A stretch of 41,387 nucleotides of DNA. Origin: Saprospiraceae bacterium. Lineage in GTDB: Bacteria > Bacteroidota > Bacteroidia > Chitinophagales > Saprospiraceae. Below, in pieces: positions 7,788 through 16,438 of the stretch. Below the pieces are notes generated by a model, which saw only the letters and a program-made list of their open reading frames with translations, did not search any database and had not been told where the DNA came from. The position numbers were made by a program, and so were the translations under genes. The stretch covers positions 43,282 through 84,668 of the forward strand of contig JALHLK010000017.1 of assembly GCA_022844565.1 (NCBI GenBank), given 5' to 3'. How positions within the stretch are numbered: the stretch's first letter is position 1; the number at the start of each line of letters is the position of its first letter.

Positions 7788-8021
7788 AACCCAAATTGGT
7801 CATTAGAACTTTGTCATGAGGGGTTAAAGTGCAATAAAATAAGACATTTTACCGACTGAAGCATAGCATCGTTATGGTAAAGGATGAGATCCGTATAAAA
7901 TTGGTACCAATGTACCAATTTAGGAGCGAACTGATAGCACTGTCTTTCAGCTTATACTAATCCTTATGAAAAAAACTCAAATTTAACTCCGTAATAAATT
8001 TTCTAATGACCAATTTGGGTT
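7788..8021. repeat. MITE-like or structured element with 21-bp inverted ends
   Basis: The 21 bases at 7788-7808 (AACCCAAATTGG... to ...CATTAGAA) are the exact reverse complement of 8001-8021. Beyond them the arms stay partly complementary (GGGGTTAAAG at 7820-7829 against GGAGTTAAAT on the other strand). Near the middle is a perfect palindrome AAATTGGTAC-CAAT-GTACCAATTT (7898-7921). The word AAATTGGT thus occurs four times in alternating orientation. No reading frame or clear target duplication is visible. It fills most of the 528-nt gap between the symporter and thioredoxin genes. Confidence 0.6.
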
Positions 8022-8067
8022 AAATGAAGATTAAAATTCTTTATGGTGAGTGACCTCGGTAAATGGT

Positions 8068-8113
8068 AAAAAAAAAAGCCTGAGATAACACATTGTAGTA
8101 TCTCAAGCTTTTT
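8068..8113 (-). terminator. Intrinsic terminator of the thioredoxin gene
   Basis: AAAAAGCCTGAGATA (8073-8087) pairs with TATCTCAAGCTTTTT (8099-8113) with one mismatch and an 11-nt loop. On the minus strand a run of T (8077-8068) follows the stem. It lies 40 nt past the stop at 8153. Confidence 0.85.
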
Positions 8114-8152
8114 AATATTCAATCAGAAAATTAATTTCTGAAAGTTAGATTT

Positions 8153-8671
8153 TTAAATTCCGTTTGCTGTTTTACCTGACTCTATGATTTGGTTAGCAGC
8201 ATTTGTAAATTCTGCTACAGAAGGTGCATATCCTGTTTTTCCAAAAGGTATGATGTTGAATTGATCTTTATTCTTCTTCATCTTAAATACCCATACCGTA
8301 GGAAACCCTCCTATACCAAATGCTTGCTGCATGCCGGCATTTTGATCTACCAACTCTTGAGGCAGTTTTGTTCTTCTTGGATAATCCAACTCAAGAAGTA
8401 CCACATTTTTAGCGGCCCAATCTTTAAATTCTGGTTGAGAAAAAACGGTAGATGTTAATTTAACACACCAGCCGCACCAATCACTACCCGTGAAATTGGC
8501 CATAATTGGCTTACCTGTTTTTTCTGATATTTCATATGCTTCTTGCACACTTACTAACCAACCTGGATTGTGGGCTTTGTGTGTGATTACTTTTGCTGGT
8601 TCTGCTTTCTGAGCAACAACAGAAGTGAAACTTAATGTTAGAAGAAATAAAAAACAACTTATTTTTTTCAT
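8153..8671 (-). CDS. Secreted thioredoxin-fold protein (CGWC)
   Basis: 172 residues with a Sec signal peptide (about 1-20, ending VVAQ). The thioredoxin fold carries the redox motif in GSDWCGWCVKL (Cys66 and Cys69) and the cis-proline loop in GIGGFPTVWVF. The spacing and the GxDWCxWC form match the thioredoxin_7 / DUF255-like group of periplasmic proteins in Bacteroidota, which act as thiol-disulfide reductases or chaperones. The gene is monocistronic with its own terminator and a minus-strand promoter box. The client proteins are unknown; the cysteine-rich PKD protein at the right end is one possible beneficiary of periplasmic thiol chemistry, but nothing links them directly. Confidence 0.88.
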   Translation of the reverse strand: MKKISCFLFLLTLSFTSVVAQKAEPAKVITHKAHNPGWLVSVQEAYEISEKTGKPIMANFTGSDWCGWCVKLTSTVFSQPEFKDWAAKNVVLLELDYPRRTKLPQELVDQNAGMQQAFGIGGFPTVWVFKMKKNKDQFNIIPFGKTGYAPSVAEFTNAANQIIESGKTANGI

Positions 8672-8722
8672 TTTTACTATTTATATTTTAAAACAACGCT
8701 AAAATAACGCAACTTTCATATA

Positions 8723-8730
8723 CAAAGTTA
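8723..8730 (-). promoter_or_regulatory. -7 box of the thioredoxin gene
   Basis: TAACTTTG on the minus strand fits TAnnTTTG exactly. It lies about 50 nt before the ATG. No clean -33 TTG is seen at the expected distance. Confidence 0.45.
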
Positions 8731-8766
8731 ATGCCATTTGAACATTTTTATGAATTTAATAATAAA

Positions 8767-10923
8767 TTAACCATTCATAGAGCTCAAAAACTCTTCATTG
8801 GTCTTTGTTCCGAGCATATATTTCCTTAAAAACTCCATAGCTTCGTCGGGTTTCATGTCCGCTAAGTAGTTCCTTAACACAAACATACGTTTTAAAGTAC
8901 CTTCGCTCAAAAGTAACTCTTCTCTTCTTGTGCTTGACTTGGTCAAATCGATAGAAGGATACAATCGCTTATTAGCCAATGAACGATCCAACTGTAACTC
9001 CATATTACCCGTACCCTTAAACTCTTCGAAAATTACTTCATCCATTCTCGAACCAGTCTCGATCAATGCTGTTGCTAAAATTGTAAGTGAACCACCGTTT
9101 TCTATTTTTCTAGCAGCACCAAAAAACTTCTTAGGTTTCTGAAGTGCATTCGCTTCTACACCACCAGTAAGTACTCTACCCGAAGTAGGTGCAACAGTGT
9201 TGTAAGCCCTAGCCAATCTAGTAATACTATCTAGTAAAATCACCACATCAAGACCACTTTCTACCAATCTTTTAGATTTTTCTAAAACGACGTTGGCAAC
9301 ACGTACGTGATTATCCGCAGGTTCATCAAAAGTGGAAGCAATTACTTCTGCCTTCACACTTCTTCTCATATCTGTAACTTCTTCAGGACGCTCATCGATC
9401 AAAAGCACGATCAAATAACATTCAGGGTGATTCTTTGCAATGGCATTAGCCACATCCTTCAATAGGTAGGTTTTACCAGTTTTAGGTTGAGCAACAATCA
9501 AACCTCTTTGTCCTTTGCCAATTGGAGAAAATAGATCAATCATTCTATTGCCATAATCTCTACCTGTTGGGTCAGTAATCAAGTTGAGCTTTTCTGATGG
9601 AAATAAAGGTGTAAGATAGTCAAAAGGCACTCTTTCTTTAGCTAAAATAGGATCTAGTCCGTTCACTTTATCTATTTTAGTCATTGCAAAAAACTTCTCA
9701 CCTTCTTTTGGCGGGCGTATATTTCCTTTTATAGTGTCTCCTGTTTTTAGACCATTTGACCTTATCTGTGATGGGCTGACATATATATCATCAGGCGAAG
9801 ATAAATAATTGTAATCTGCAGATCTTAAAAATCCAAATCCATCTGACATCGTTTCTAAAACGCCTTCACCTGCAATAAGACCTTCAATTTCTAAGTTAAA
9901 TTTAATCTCTTCTTTGATAGGTTTTGGAGCCTGAGATTGTGGTCTAGTTTCTTGGTAGTTTTCCTCTCCTTCTGATGAATAATCATTATACTGTGCGTCA
10001 GCATTTTGATTTTGATTTGGATTTTGGTTAGGGTTTTGATTTGGATTTTGTTTTTGGTTAGGGTTTCTATTTTGATTTGGGTTTTTGTTTGGGTTTTGAT
10101 TCTGGTTTGGGTTTTGATTTGGGTTTTGATTTGGGTTCTGGTTTGGATTTTGATTTTGATTTTGGTTCTGGTTTGGATTTTGATTAGGGTTTGGTTTTTG
10201 ATTTTGATTAGGGTTTGGTTTCTTTGCTTGAACAGGTTCAGGTTTTATCTCTACTTTTTGATCCGAATCTTTTTTCTGAATAGGATGGTTTTTCTTAATT
10301 GGTTCAATTTTTATTTCAGGTTCCAAATCAGATTTTGAAGGTGCTTTTGGAGCTGGTCTTTGCTTTATGGCTTCTTGGATTTGCTCATTTGTAACAATGA
10401 TTACCTTCTCTTCTTTTACCGGTGCCTTCTTCTGATGTTTTTGAGGCTGTGCAATGGGTTTAATTTCCTCATCTTGTTTTTCAGTTGCCTCGGGTTTTTT
10501 AATATCCGCTTTTTTATTTTGATGAGCTTTATTTTGGGCTGGTTTGGCTTGTTTGGAAGGAAATGGCGAAACAATTTCTACTTTTTGAACTATTGCTTCT
10601 TCTTTAAAAATTGATTCTTTATCCGATTTTTCCTCATCACTTACAATTACTAAATCTGCATTCTTCATTTTTTTAGAAGTCCCAACTTTTTGAGCTTGTG
10701 GAGCTTCTAAAACTGTTCTAGTGCGAGGTCTTTTTTGATTTTTAATTTCAAATTCGTCTTTTACCTCTATGTTTTCATGTTTAGATGCTAAGGCTTGCTC
10801 GTCAAGAATTTTATAAACCAATTCTTGTTTTGCTAAATTTTTGTAGTCTCTTAATTTAAGTTTTTCTGCAATAGATCTTAAATCTGCAACCAACATCTCA
10901 TTGAGCTGTAATATATCGTACAT
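8767..10923 (-). CDS. rho: Transcription termination factor Rho with long disordered insertion
   Basis: 718 residues against about 420 for E. coli Rho. The N-terminus has a Rho N-domain ([10 protein letters not shown] to [11 protein letters not shown], about 15-45). A basic/acidic low-complexity region follows, then a strongly repetitive Asn/Gln/Pro tract of NPNQ-type repeats (about 236-310). The RNA-binding cold-shock domain runs about 350-420 ([26 protein letters not shown]). The RecA-like motor has P-loop AQPKTGKT (about 475-482), the [10 protein letters not shown] segment and the [11 protein letters not shown] segment. Rho is the hexameric helicase that ends transcription and silences untranslated RNA. 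Long disordered insertions are known in Bacteroidota Rho, and in Bacteroides thetaiotaomicron such a region drives phase separation. The gene diverges from serS. Confidence 0.97.
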   Translation of the reverse strand: MYDILQLNEMLVADLRSIAEKLKLRDYKNLAKQELVYKILDEQALASKHENIEVKDEFEIKNQKRPRTRTVLEAPQAQKVGTSKKMKNADLVIVSDEEKSDKESIFKEEAIVQKVEIVSPFPSKQAKPAQNKAHQNKKADIKKPEATEKQDEEIKPIAQPQKHQKKAPVKEEKVIIVTNEQIQEAIKQRPAPKAPSKSDLEPEIKIEPIKKNHPIQKKDSDQKVEIKPEPVQAKKPNPNQNQKPNPNQNPNQNQNQNQNPNQNPNQNPNQNPNQNQNPNKNPNQNRNPNQKQNPNQNPNQNPNQNQNADAQYNDYSSEGEENYQETRPQSQAPKPIKEEIKFNLEIEGLIAGEGVLETMSDGFGFLRSADYNYLSSPDDIYVSPSQIRSNGLKTGDTIKGNIRPPKEGEKFFAMTKIDKVNGLDPILAKERVPFDYLTPLFPSEKLNLITDPTGRDYGNRMIDLFSPIGKGQRGLIVAQPKTGKTYLLKDVANAIAKNHPECYLIVLLIDERPEEVTDMRRSVKAEVIASTFDEPADNHVRVANVVLEKSKRLVESGLDVVILLDSITRLARAYNTVAPTSGRVLTGGVEANALQKPKKFFGAARKIENGGSLTILATALIETGSRMDEVIFEEFKGTGNMELQLDRSLANKRLYPSIDLTKSSTRREELLLSEGTLKRMFVLRNYLADMKPDEAMEFLRKYMLGTKTNEEFLSSMNG

Positions 10924-10962
10924 ATTAAATTTTAATAAATTTTTGAACCTTTAAAAGGGAAG

Positions 10963-10970
10963 CAAAATTA
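10963..10970 (-). promoter_or_regulatory. -7 box of rho
   Basis: TAATTTTG on the minus strand is an exact TAnnTTTG match. It predicts a start about 33 nt before the ATG. The -33 TTG is not evident. Confidence 0.5.
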
Positions 10971-11068
10971 TGTTTATAAATGAATAAGGAATTTTAGATC
11001 TTAGAATTTAAAAACTAAAATTTTCACTAAGGCAACGCAAAAATACAATTAATTCTGATACTAACGTT

Positions 11069-11076
11069 TATCTTTG
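11069..11076 (+). promoter_or_regulatory. -7 box of the serS operon
   Basis: TATCTTTG fits TAnnTTTG exactly and is the same octamer found before two other transcripts here (17282 and 31922). The leader to the ATG at 11168 would be about 85 nt. The -33 element is weak. Confidence 0.5.
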
Positions 11077-11167
11077 CAAAAAAATTGAGAATAAATGTTA
11101 TTTTTTGTAATATATCGGATGTTTTAAACGTCAATTAATTGCAAAATCAAGGTTTTAAGAAAAAGTT

Positions 11168-12448
11168 ATGTTAGAAATAGGAGTAATACGAGGAGAAAGA
11201 GAAAGGGTAATCGAAGGGCTTAAGAAGAAAAGAGTAAGCGAAGATCAAATACTTTTGGTAGACAAAATAGTTGCTAAAGATGATGAAAGAAAATCTAATC
11301 AGACTCAACTAGACGCACTTCTTTCAGAAATGAATAATTTGTCTAAAGAAATTGGTGACCTATTTAAAAATGGCCAAGCATCGCAGGCTAATGAGTTAAA
11401 AAATAGAGTTGCAGACTTAAAAGAAGTGTCAAAAGTATTAGAAAGTCAAGCTAAGCAAATTAGCGAAGAACTTGAAAACATGCTTATTACGCTGCCAAAC
11501 CTTCCACATAGTAGTGTACCAAATGGATCAAAAGCAGAAGATAATGAGATCTTCAAACAATGGAACGGTCCTTTAGACGATATCGATCAAGAAGCATTAC
11601 CACATTGGGAATTGGCAGAAAAATATCAAATTTTTAGTCTTGCTGATGGTGTGAAATTAACAGGAGCGGGGTTTCCAGTATATAAAGGAAAAGGCGCTAA
11701 ACTTCAAAGGGCATTAATATCATACTTCCTTGATGAAGCAACGGATGCGGGATTTTTAGAAATACTGCCACCACATATGGTCAATGAAAGTAGTGCTAGA
11801 GCAACTGGTCAACTGCCTGATAAAGAAGGACAGATGTACCATGTGACTAAAGACGATTTATATCTTATCCCTACAGCTGAGGTACCAATTACTAATTTGT
11901 ACAGAGATACAATCATTCAGTTGTCTGATTTTCCGGTCAAAATGACTGGATACACTCCCTGTTTTAGAAGGGAAGCAGGATCTTACGGTGCAGATGTAAA
12001 GGGTTTAAACCGCGTACACCAATTTGATAAAGTAGAAATTGTTGTATTGGAACATCCTGACAAAAGCTATGAAACTTTGATGCAAATGGTCGAACATGTG
12101 ACCAAATTGGTAGAAGCTCTAGGATTGCCGTATAGGATATTAAGGTTGTGTGGTGGCGATATGAGTTTTGGTTCTGCGCTGACATTTGATTTTGAAGTAT
12201 ATTCCAAAGCGCAAAAAAGATGGTTGGAAGTAAGCAGCGTCAGTAACTTTGAAACGTTCCAATCTAATAGAATGATGCTACGATTTAAAGACGAAAACGG
12301 TAAAAATAGATTAGCACATACTTTAAATGGTAGTGCTTTAGCATTGGCTAGAATAGTAGCTACCATTTTAGAGAACTTTCAGACTAAAGATGGTGTTATA
12401 ATACCTGATGTACTAAGAAAGTACACAGGATTTGATAAATTAAATTAA
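11168..12448 (+). CDS. serS: Serine--tRNA ligase
   Basis: 426 residues, the usual length. The N-terminal tRNA-binding long coiled-coil arm spans about 28-105 (rich in K, E and Q). The class II catalytic core follows, with the serine/ATP-site segment YLIPTAEVPITN, motif 2 TPCFRREAGSYGADVKGLNR with the base-contacting Arg residues, and motif 3 near NGSALALARIVATILENFQ. It charges tRNA-Ser (and tRNA-Sec where present) in the cytoplasm. It is the first gene of a plus-strand cluster with the zinc peptidase (19 nt away), frr (31 nt) and the FKBP gene (9 nt), so probably one operon. Confidence 0.98.
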   Translation: MLEIGVIRGERERVIEGLKKKRVSEDQILLVDKIVAKDDERKSNQTQLDALLSEMNNLSKEIGDLFKNGQASQANELKNRVADLKEVSKVLESQAKQISEELENMLITLPNLPHSSVPNGSKAEDNEIFKQWNGPLDDIDQEALPHWELAEKYQIFSLADGVKLTGAGFPVYKGKGAKLQRALISYFLDEATDAGFLEILPPHMVNESSARATGQLPDKEGQMYHVTKDDLYLIPTAEVPITNLYRDTIIQLSDFPVKMTGYTPCFRREAGSYGADVKGLNRVHQFDKVEIVVLEHPDKSYETLMQMVEHVTKLVEALGLPYRILRLCGGDMSFGSALTFDFEVYSKAQKRWLEVSSVSNFETFQSNRMMLRFKDENGKNRLAHTLNGSALALARIVATILENFQTKDGVIIPDVLRKYTGFDKLN

Positions 12449-12467
12449 AAAAAAGTAAAAAGAAACT

Positions 12468-13160
12468 ATGTTGTATTTTATTATTTTAGGTGCGTTTTCA
12501 TTGGTTGGTATGCTCGTTGGCAACAGACTTAAATCGAAGTTTAATATGTACAGTCAGATGCCTATAAGAGCTGGATTAAATGGTGCTGAAGTGGCTGTAA
12601 AAATGTTAAGACATTACGGAATCAGCGATGTACAAGTGGTAGAGGGTGAAGGATTTTTATCTGATCATTACAATCCACAGACCAAAACAATAGCATTGTC
12701 ACCTGATGTGTATAATGGGAGATCTATTGCATCAGCAGCGGTATCTGCACATGAATGTGGTCATGCAGTACAACATGCAGAAGCTTATAGTATGCTAAAA
12801 ATGCGATCTGCTTTGGTGCCTGTAGTACAATTTAGTAGCAAGGCTCAACAATTCTTATTTATGGGTGCTATGTTTGGAATGGGATCAAGTATGATGTCAC
12901 CTTCAAGCCCATTTATGATCATTTTGGTAATCACATTTGGTATAACTTCATTGTTTAGTCTTGTGACATTGCCCGTAGAGTTTGATGCAAGTAAAAGGGC
13001 TTTAGCATGGTTAGATGACAGTAATATGACTGCTGGTCAAGAATATGATGGTGCAAAAGACGCTTTATGGTGGGCAGCAATGACCTACGTAGTGCAGGCT
13101 TTAAGTGCATTAGTAATATTTTTATACTTCTTATTACAATTTTTAGGAAGGAGAGATTAA
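12468..13160 (+). CDS. Zinc metallopeptidase, YugP family (membrane)
   Basis: 230-residue membrane protein. A TM segment at the N-terminus (about 1-17) is followed by a domain holding the zinc site HECGH (His95, Glu96, His99). Two more hydrophobic stretches lie at about 145-167 and 205-225. This is the pattern of the YugP / DUF2268-like neutral zinc metallopeptidases (Zn_peptidase_2), whose substrates are mostly unknown. A downstream acidic residue (EFDASKRAL) likely supplies the third zinc ligand. It lies inside the serS-frr cluster, which may only reflect co-transcription. Confidence 0.88.
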   Translation: MLYFIILGAFSLVGMLVGNRLKSKFNMYSQMPIRAGLNGAEVAVKMLRHYGISDVQVVEGEGFLSDHYNPQTKTIALSPDVYNGRSIASAAVSAHECGHAVQHAEAYSMLKMRSALVPVVQFSSKAQQFLFMGAMFGMGSSMMSPSSPFMIILVITFGITSLFSLVTLPVEFDASKRALAWLDDSNMTAGQEYDGAKDALWWAAMTYVVQALSALVIFLYFLLQFLGRRD

Positions 13161-13191
13161 TTTTGCGTCCAATTAAAAAATATTAGAAATT

Positions 13192-13755
13192 ATGTCTCAA
13201 GAATTAGAAGATATTTTAAAGCAAGGGTATACACACATGGATGATGCTGTGGATCATCTAGGTTATGAGCTTTCAAAAGTAAGAGCAGGAAAGGCAACAC
13301 CTGATATGGTGAATGGATTGAAAGTTGATTATTATGGTTCTCCTACCCCACTCCCTTCTGTGGCCAACGTCTCTATTACAGATTCGAGAACGATTAGTAT
13401 TCAGCCTTGGGAAAAAAACATGTTAGGCACAATAGAAAAGGCAATTTTTGAAGCTAATCTTGGATTTACGCCTATGAATAATGGCGAAATCATATTGATA
13501 ACTATACCCCCATTAACTACGGATAGAAGGGCTGGTTTAGTAAAAAACGCCAAAGCCTTAGGAGAAGATGCTAAAATAAGTTTGCGTACTGTGAGACAGA
13601 AGCTCATGGATACCATAAAGAAGGAAGTAAAGGATGGATATCCAGAAGATCTTGGTAAAAGAAAAGAAACTGAGGTCCAAAAGAATATTGAAATTAATAC
13701 TCAAAGAATTGATAAATTGATTGAGGCTAAAGAGGCTGATATTATGAAAGTTTAA
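13192..13755 (+). CDS. frr: Ribosome recycling factor
   Basis: 187 residues, matching the 185-residue family norm. The three-helix bundle is recognisable from the N-terminal helix (DHLGYELSKVRAGKATP), the small beta domain (YYGSPTPLPSVANVSITDSRT, QPWEK) and the C-terminal helices (RRAGLVKNAKALGEDAKISLRTVRQ). With EF-G it splits post-termination 70S ribosomes. The gene is essential in most bacteria. It starts 31 nt after the zinc peptidase gene and ends 9 nt before the FKBP gene. Confidence 0.98.
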   Translation: MSQELEDILKQGYTHMDDAVDHLGYELSKVRAGKATPDMVNGLKVDYYGSPTPLPSVANVSITDSRTISIQPWEKNMLGTIEKAIFEANLGFTPMNNGEIILITIPPLTTDRRAGLVKNAKALGEDAKISLRTVRQKLMDTIKKEVKDGYPEDLGKRKETEVQKNIEINTQRIDKLIEAKEADIMKV

Positions 13756-13764
13756 TATAAAATT

Positions 13765-14220
13765 ATGAAGTTATTTAAAAATTATTTTTTTGTTCTTGCT
13801 GTGATTGCTTTGTTCGCTAGTGGATGTAGTAAAGACGATGATCTTTACCAAGATATAGATGTGTACATTGCTGAGGAAGGCCTAACTGGGTTCACAAAAA
13901 CTCCACAAGGCGTCTATATCAAATTTAAAAATGAAGGTGGTGCCCAAAAGCCAAATGCAGGAAGCACAGTGACTATCCATTACAGAGGAAAACTTACCAA
14001 TGGAAAACAGTTTGATTCCTCTTTTGACCGCGGTGCCCCAGCGTCATTCCCTTTAACTGGTCTAATACAAGGTTGGCAAGTTGGGATTCCTTATTTCGGT
14101 AAAGGTGGAAAAGGTACTTTAATTATACCACCAACTTTAGGTTATGGTAGTAGAGGACAAGGAGAAATTCCAGGAAATGCAATATTGGTTTTTGATATAG
14201 AGTTGATTAATTTTCAATAA
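13765..14220 (+). CDS. FKBP-type peptidyl-prolyl isomerase lipoprotein
   Basis: 151 residues. A lipoprotein signal ends in the lipobox LFASGC (Cys21), followed by SKDDD; an acidic stretch after the lipidated Cys is often linked to outer-membrane or surface retention. The FKBP domain covers about 45-151, with VTIHYRGKLTNGKQFDSSFDR, a variant LIQGWQVGIPYFGKGGKGTLIIPP and LGYGSRGQGEIPGNAILVFDIEL. The active-site residues (Tyr, Phe, Asp, Trp, Tyr) appear conserved. It would speed proline isomerisation in exported proteins. It is last in the serS cluster, followed by a strong terminator. Confidence 0.93.
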   Translation: MKLFKNYFFVLAVIALFASGCSKDDDLYQDIDVYIAEEGLTGFTKTPQGVYIKFKNEGGAQKPNAGSTVTIHYRGKLTNGKQFDSSFDRGAPASFPLTGLIQGWQVGIPYFGKGGKGTLIIPPTLGYGSRGQGEIPGNAILVFDIELINFQ

Positions 14221-14240
14221 AAACATACCAAGTTAATTAT

Positions 14241-14280
14241 AAAAGGGTCTAAAGAATTAAGAATCTTTAGACCCTTTTTT
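14241..14280. terminator. Bidirectional intrinsic terminator between the FKBP gene and the response regulator
   Basis: AAAAGGGTCTAAAGA (14241-14255) pairs perfectly with TCTTTAGACCCTTTT (14264-14278) across an 8-nt loop. T runs occur on both strands. It serves both convergent operons. Confidence 0.9.
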
Positions 14281-14322
14281 ATTGCAGATTAATCGTATGA
14301 TATAAAACCAATCTCTAATGAT

Positions 14323-14979
14323 CTACACTTTATGAAATCCCAATTTTATTGCTATTAGAGCAAGACCTACTCTCGAGTGTACATTAAATTTTTCAAAAAG
14401 TGTATCTCTATATCCATCTATGGTTCGTGGACTACAAAACATTTTATCAGCAATTTCTTTATAAGTTAATTCTGTACAGACATAATGTAGGAATTCCTCT
14501 TCTCTTTCGTTAAGTTTTGACTTAAAGTCAGGAGAAGAATTTTCTTTGCCCTCTTTGATCATATTATTTAAAAACCTTGAGGTTGCCCATTGAGGAAAGA
14601 AGATTTTATTTTCGATCAAAGTTTTGAGAGCAAACTCTAGCTCTGATGGGTGACTATTTTTAAGCATATAGCCTTTAGCCCCGTTTTTGACCATGGTAAG
14701 AAGTGACTCATCATCGTCTTGCATAGAGAGTGCCATTACTAGAATATCAGGATGGTTTTGATGCAACCATAAGCACGTCTCAAACCCATTCATGACAGGC
14801 ATCGAGATATCTAATAAAATAATGTCGGGGATATTTGATTGAATAGAGAGCTTATCGATTAATTCCTTACCATTTTCTGCTTCATACATCACTCGAAAGT
14901 CGGGCATATTATTGATAATACCAGCAATTGCTTTTGCTATCAAAAGATGATCATCTACTAAAACTATGGAATGTTTCAT
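14323..14979 (-). CDS. NarL/FixJ-type response regulator
   Basis: 218 residues. The receiver domain (1-120) has the acidic pair Asp9-Asp10, the phospho-acceptor Asp57 in DIILLDISMP and Lys in the KGYMLKN loop. A LuxR-type helix-turn-helix follows (about 150-210: LNEREEEFLHYVCTELTYKEIADKM, then SPRTIDGYRDTL). It should bind DNA when phosphorylated by the kinase encoded 3 nt upstream. It is the last gene of a four-gene minus-strand unit. Targets are unknown; self-regulation is common for this family. Confidence 0.95.
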   Translation of the reverse strand: MKHSIVLVDDHLLIAKAIAGIINNMPDFRVMYEAENGKELIDKLSIQSNIPDIILLDISMPVMNGFETCLWLHQNHPDILVMALSMQDDDESLLTMVKNGAKGYMLKNSHPSELEFALKTLIENKIFFPQWATSRFLNNMIKEGKENSSPDFKSKLNEREEEFLHYVCTELTYKEIADKMFCSPRTIDGYRDTLFEKFNVHSRVGLALIAIKLGFHKV

Positions 14980-14982
14980 AAT

Positions 14983-15753
14983 TTAAAGATTAAGTTTAAA
15001 ATCAATTTGAGTACCCTTCTTATTTTGAGATTTGATATCTAAGGTTCCTCCAATTTCTATAGCCCTTCTATTCATATTGGTCAGGCCTATACCTTTGACC
15101 ATATCTGTAGTCTCAAAACCTATACCATCATCATTACATTGCAAATGTAACTCATTGTTTTCACAACGCAATACCACCCCGATATTTTTACATTTTCCAT
15201 GCTTAAGGCTGTTTTGAGAGAACTCTTGGAAGATTCTAAAAATGGTATTATTTACCAAACTTGACAAAGAATCATCACATTGAATATCAGCATTTACATT
15301 TACATCCGTATATTGGGTAATTCGTTTTGCCTCGTTTTGAATCATTTCTCCCAAATTTTTCAACTCCAAGGTATCACTTACCAATGATTTTGACAATCTC
15401 CTCATCTCAGACAAAATCTCATTAAGGAGGATATTTACCTTTTCAGAATCGTCTTTAAGACTCCCGAGATCACTTTTAATTGGAATTTGTTGAAGATAAA
15501 TAGAAGCTAAAGTTACTTTCTGACCTAAGTTATCATGCAATTCTTTACCAATTTCTGTCATAGTTTCTTTTTGTACTTCCACTTGGGCATTTAATAAATC
15601 AATCTTATGTTGATTCTCTATCAATTCGATTTCCGTAAGGTGTATAATCTTTCTCTTTCTGTATTGAAAAAGAAAAATCATAATACCTGAAATAGCGACA
15701 ATGACAATCAAAGTAAATATGACAATGATGGTTATATACTCTGTTTCTTCCAT
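14983..15753 (-). CDS. Sensor histidine kinase, HisKA_3 type, with one TM segment and no sensor domain
   Basis: 256 residues. An N-terminal TM helix (about 7-29) leads into a coiled-coil linker, then the HisKA_3 dimerisation helix with the phospho-acceptor His73 in GKELHDNLGQK. The HATPase domain follows, with N-box FQEFSQNSLKHGKC, G1 DDGIGF and G2 KGIGLTNMNRRA. There is almost no extracytoplasmic part, so it cannot sense a ligand by itself in the usual way. Neighbours suggest that the multi-TM protein or the lipoprotein encoded just upstream supplies the input. Gaps of 3-4 nt on both sides imply translational coupling. Confidence 0.94.
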   Translation of the reverse strand: MEETEYITIIVIFTLIVIVAISGIMIFLFQYRKRKIIHLTEIELIENQHKIDLLNAQVEVQKETMTEIGKELHDNLGQKVTLASIYLQQIPIKSDLGSLKDDSEKVNILLNEILSEMRRLSKSLVSDTLELKNLGEMIQNEAKRITQYTDVNVNADIQCDDSLSSLVNNTIFRIFQEFSQNSLKHGKCKNIGVVLRCENNELHLQCNDDGIGFETTDMVKGIGLTNMNRRAIEIGGTLDIKSQNKKGTQIDFKLNL

Positions 15754-15757
15754 TGAT

Positions 15758-16438
15758 TTAATTACGTTTACCCCAAATAAATGATGCTGCGAATAAAGAA
15801 TACATTATACTATTTAATGGAAAAGATAATATATTGGGCAAATTTCTAACTAAATCATCCTCACTTTTTTTCAAAACTTCCATAAACACGTGAATTGGCA
15901 AAGTAAAAACATAAAAGATTATAATTCCTAGGGATACATAAAAGAATCTTTCTTTGTGAAAGTCAATAATTCTATTTGATTGCATGATATCAATAAAATA
16001 TGTCAAAGCAATAATCAACATCCATAAAGATCCAATTTGGTAGGAATAAGTAAAGAAATATATATGTCCTGTACCGAATCTATTATATATTTCAATCAGC
16101 CAAATAATTAAATATATAAAAGTACCAACTTGAATCAAATTCTTAAATCTATCTAGTTTTTTGAAAAATAACCATGAAATAAACAAAAACTCAAATGGTA
16201 TAACCAAATAATTATAATAATAACTACTATAAACGCCCATAATCTGTTGATCATCTGTTAATAATCTATAAAAATATCTTATATATCTATCGAGTAATAA
16301 TATTATTAACAAATAAATAGAGAAATTTCTGTAATAATCATTCTTCAAATTAAAATAATTCAACATTGCAACTACAGCAGTTATATGTAATACTAAACTA
16401 TATATGAATTCAGAGTCCATAGATTCAGTTTTATTCAC
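15758..16438 (-). CDS. Multi-TM (about 7) membrane protein in a two-component operon
   Basis: 226 residues, very rich in Phe, Tyr and Ile. I count about seven hydrophobic helices (near 11-27, 39-55, 75-93, 101-118, 130-148, 165-185, 205-222). I do not recognise the family. The size and topology recall 7TM sensor modules, such as those found in bacterial histidine kinases. Its start overlaps the end of the lipoprotein gene by 8 nt and it ends 4 nt before the kinase, so it likely acts with that kinase as a split sensor. That role is inferred from position only. Confidence 0.7.
   Translation of the reverse strand: MNKTESMDSEFIYSLVLHITAVVAMLNYFNLKNDYYRNFSIYLLIILLLDRYIRYFYRLLTDDQQIMGVYSSYYYNYLVIPFEFLFISWLFFKKLDRFKNLIQVGTFIYLIIWLIEIYNRFGTGHIYFFTYSYQIGSLWMLIIALTYFIDIMQSNRIIDFHKERFFYVSLGIIIFYVFTLPIHVFMEVLKKSEDDLVRNLPNILSFPLNSIMYSLFAASFIWGKRN

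Noticed and set aside
10006-10338. 110-codon antisense frame opposite rho
   Set aside because: It is the complement of the Asn/Gln/Pro tract, giving a repetitive Ile/Leu/Val/Trp peptide, and is an artefact of composition.
11099-11107. TATTTTTTG as a second serS promoter
   Set aside because: It has one base too many between TA and TTTG; the box at 11069 fits exactly.
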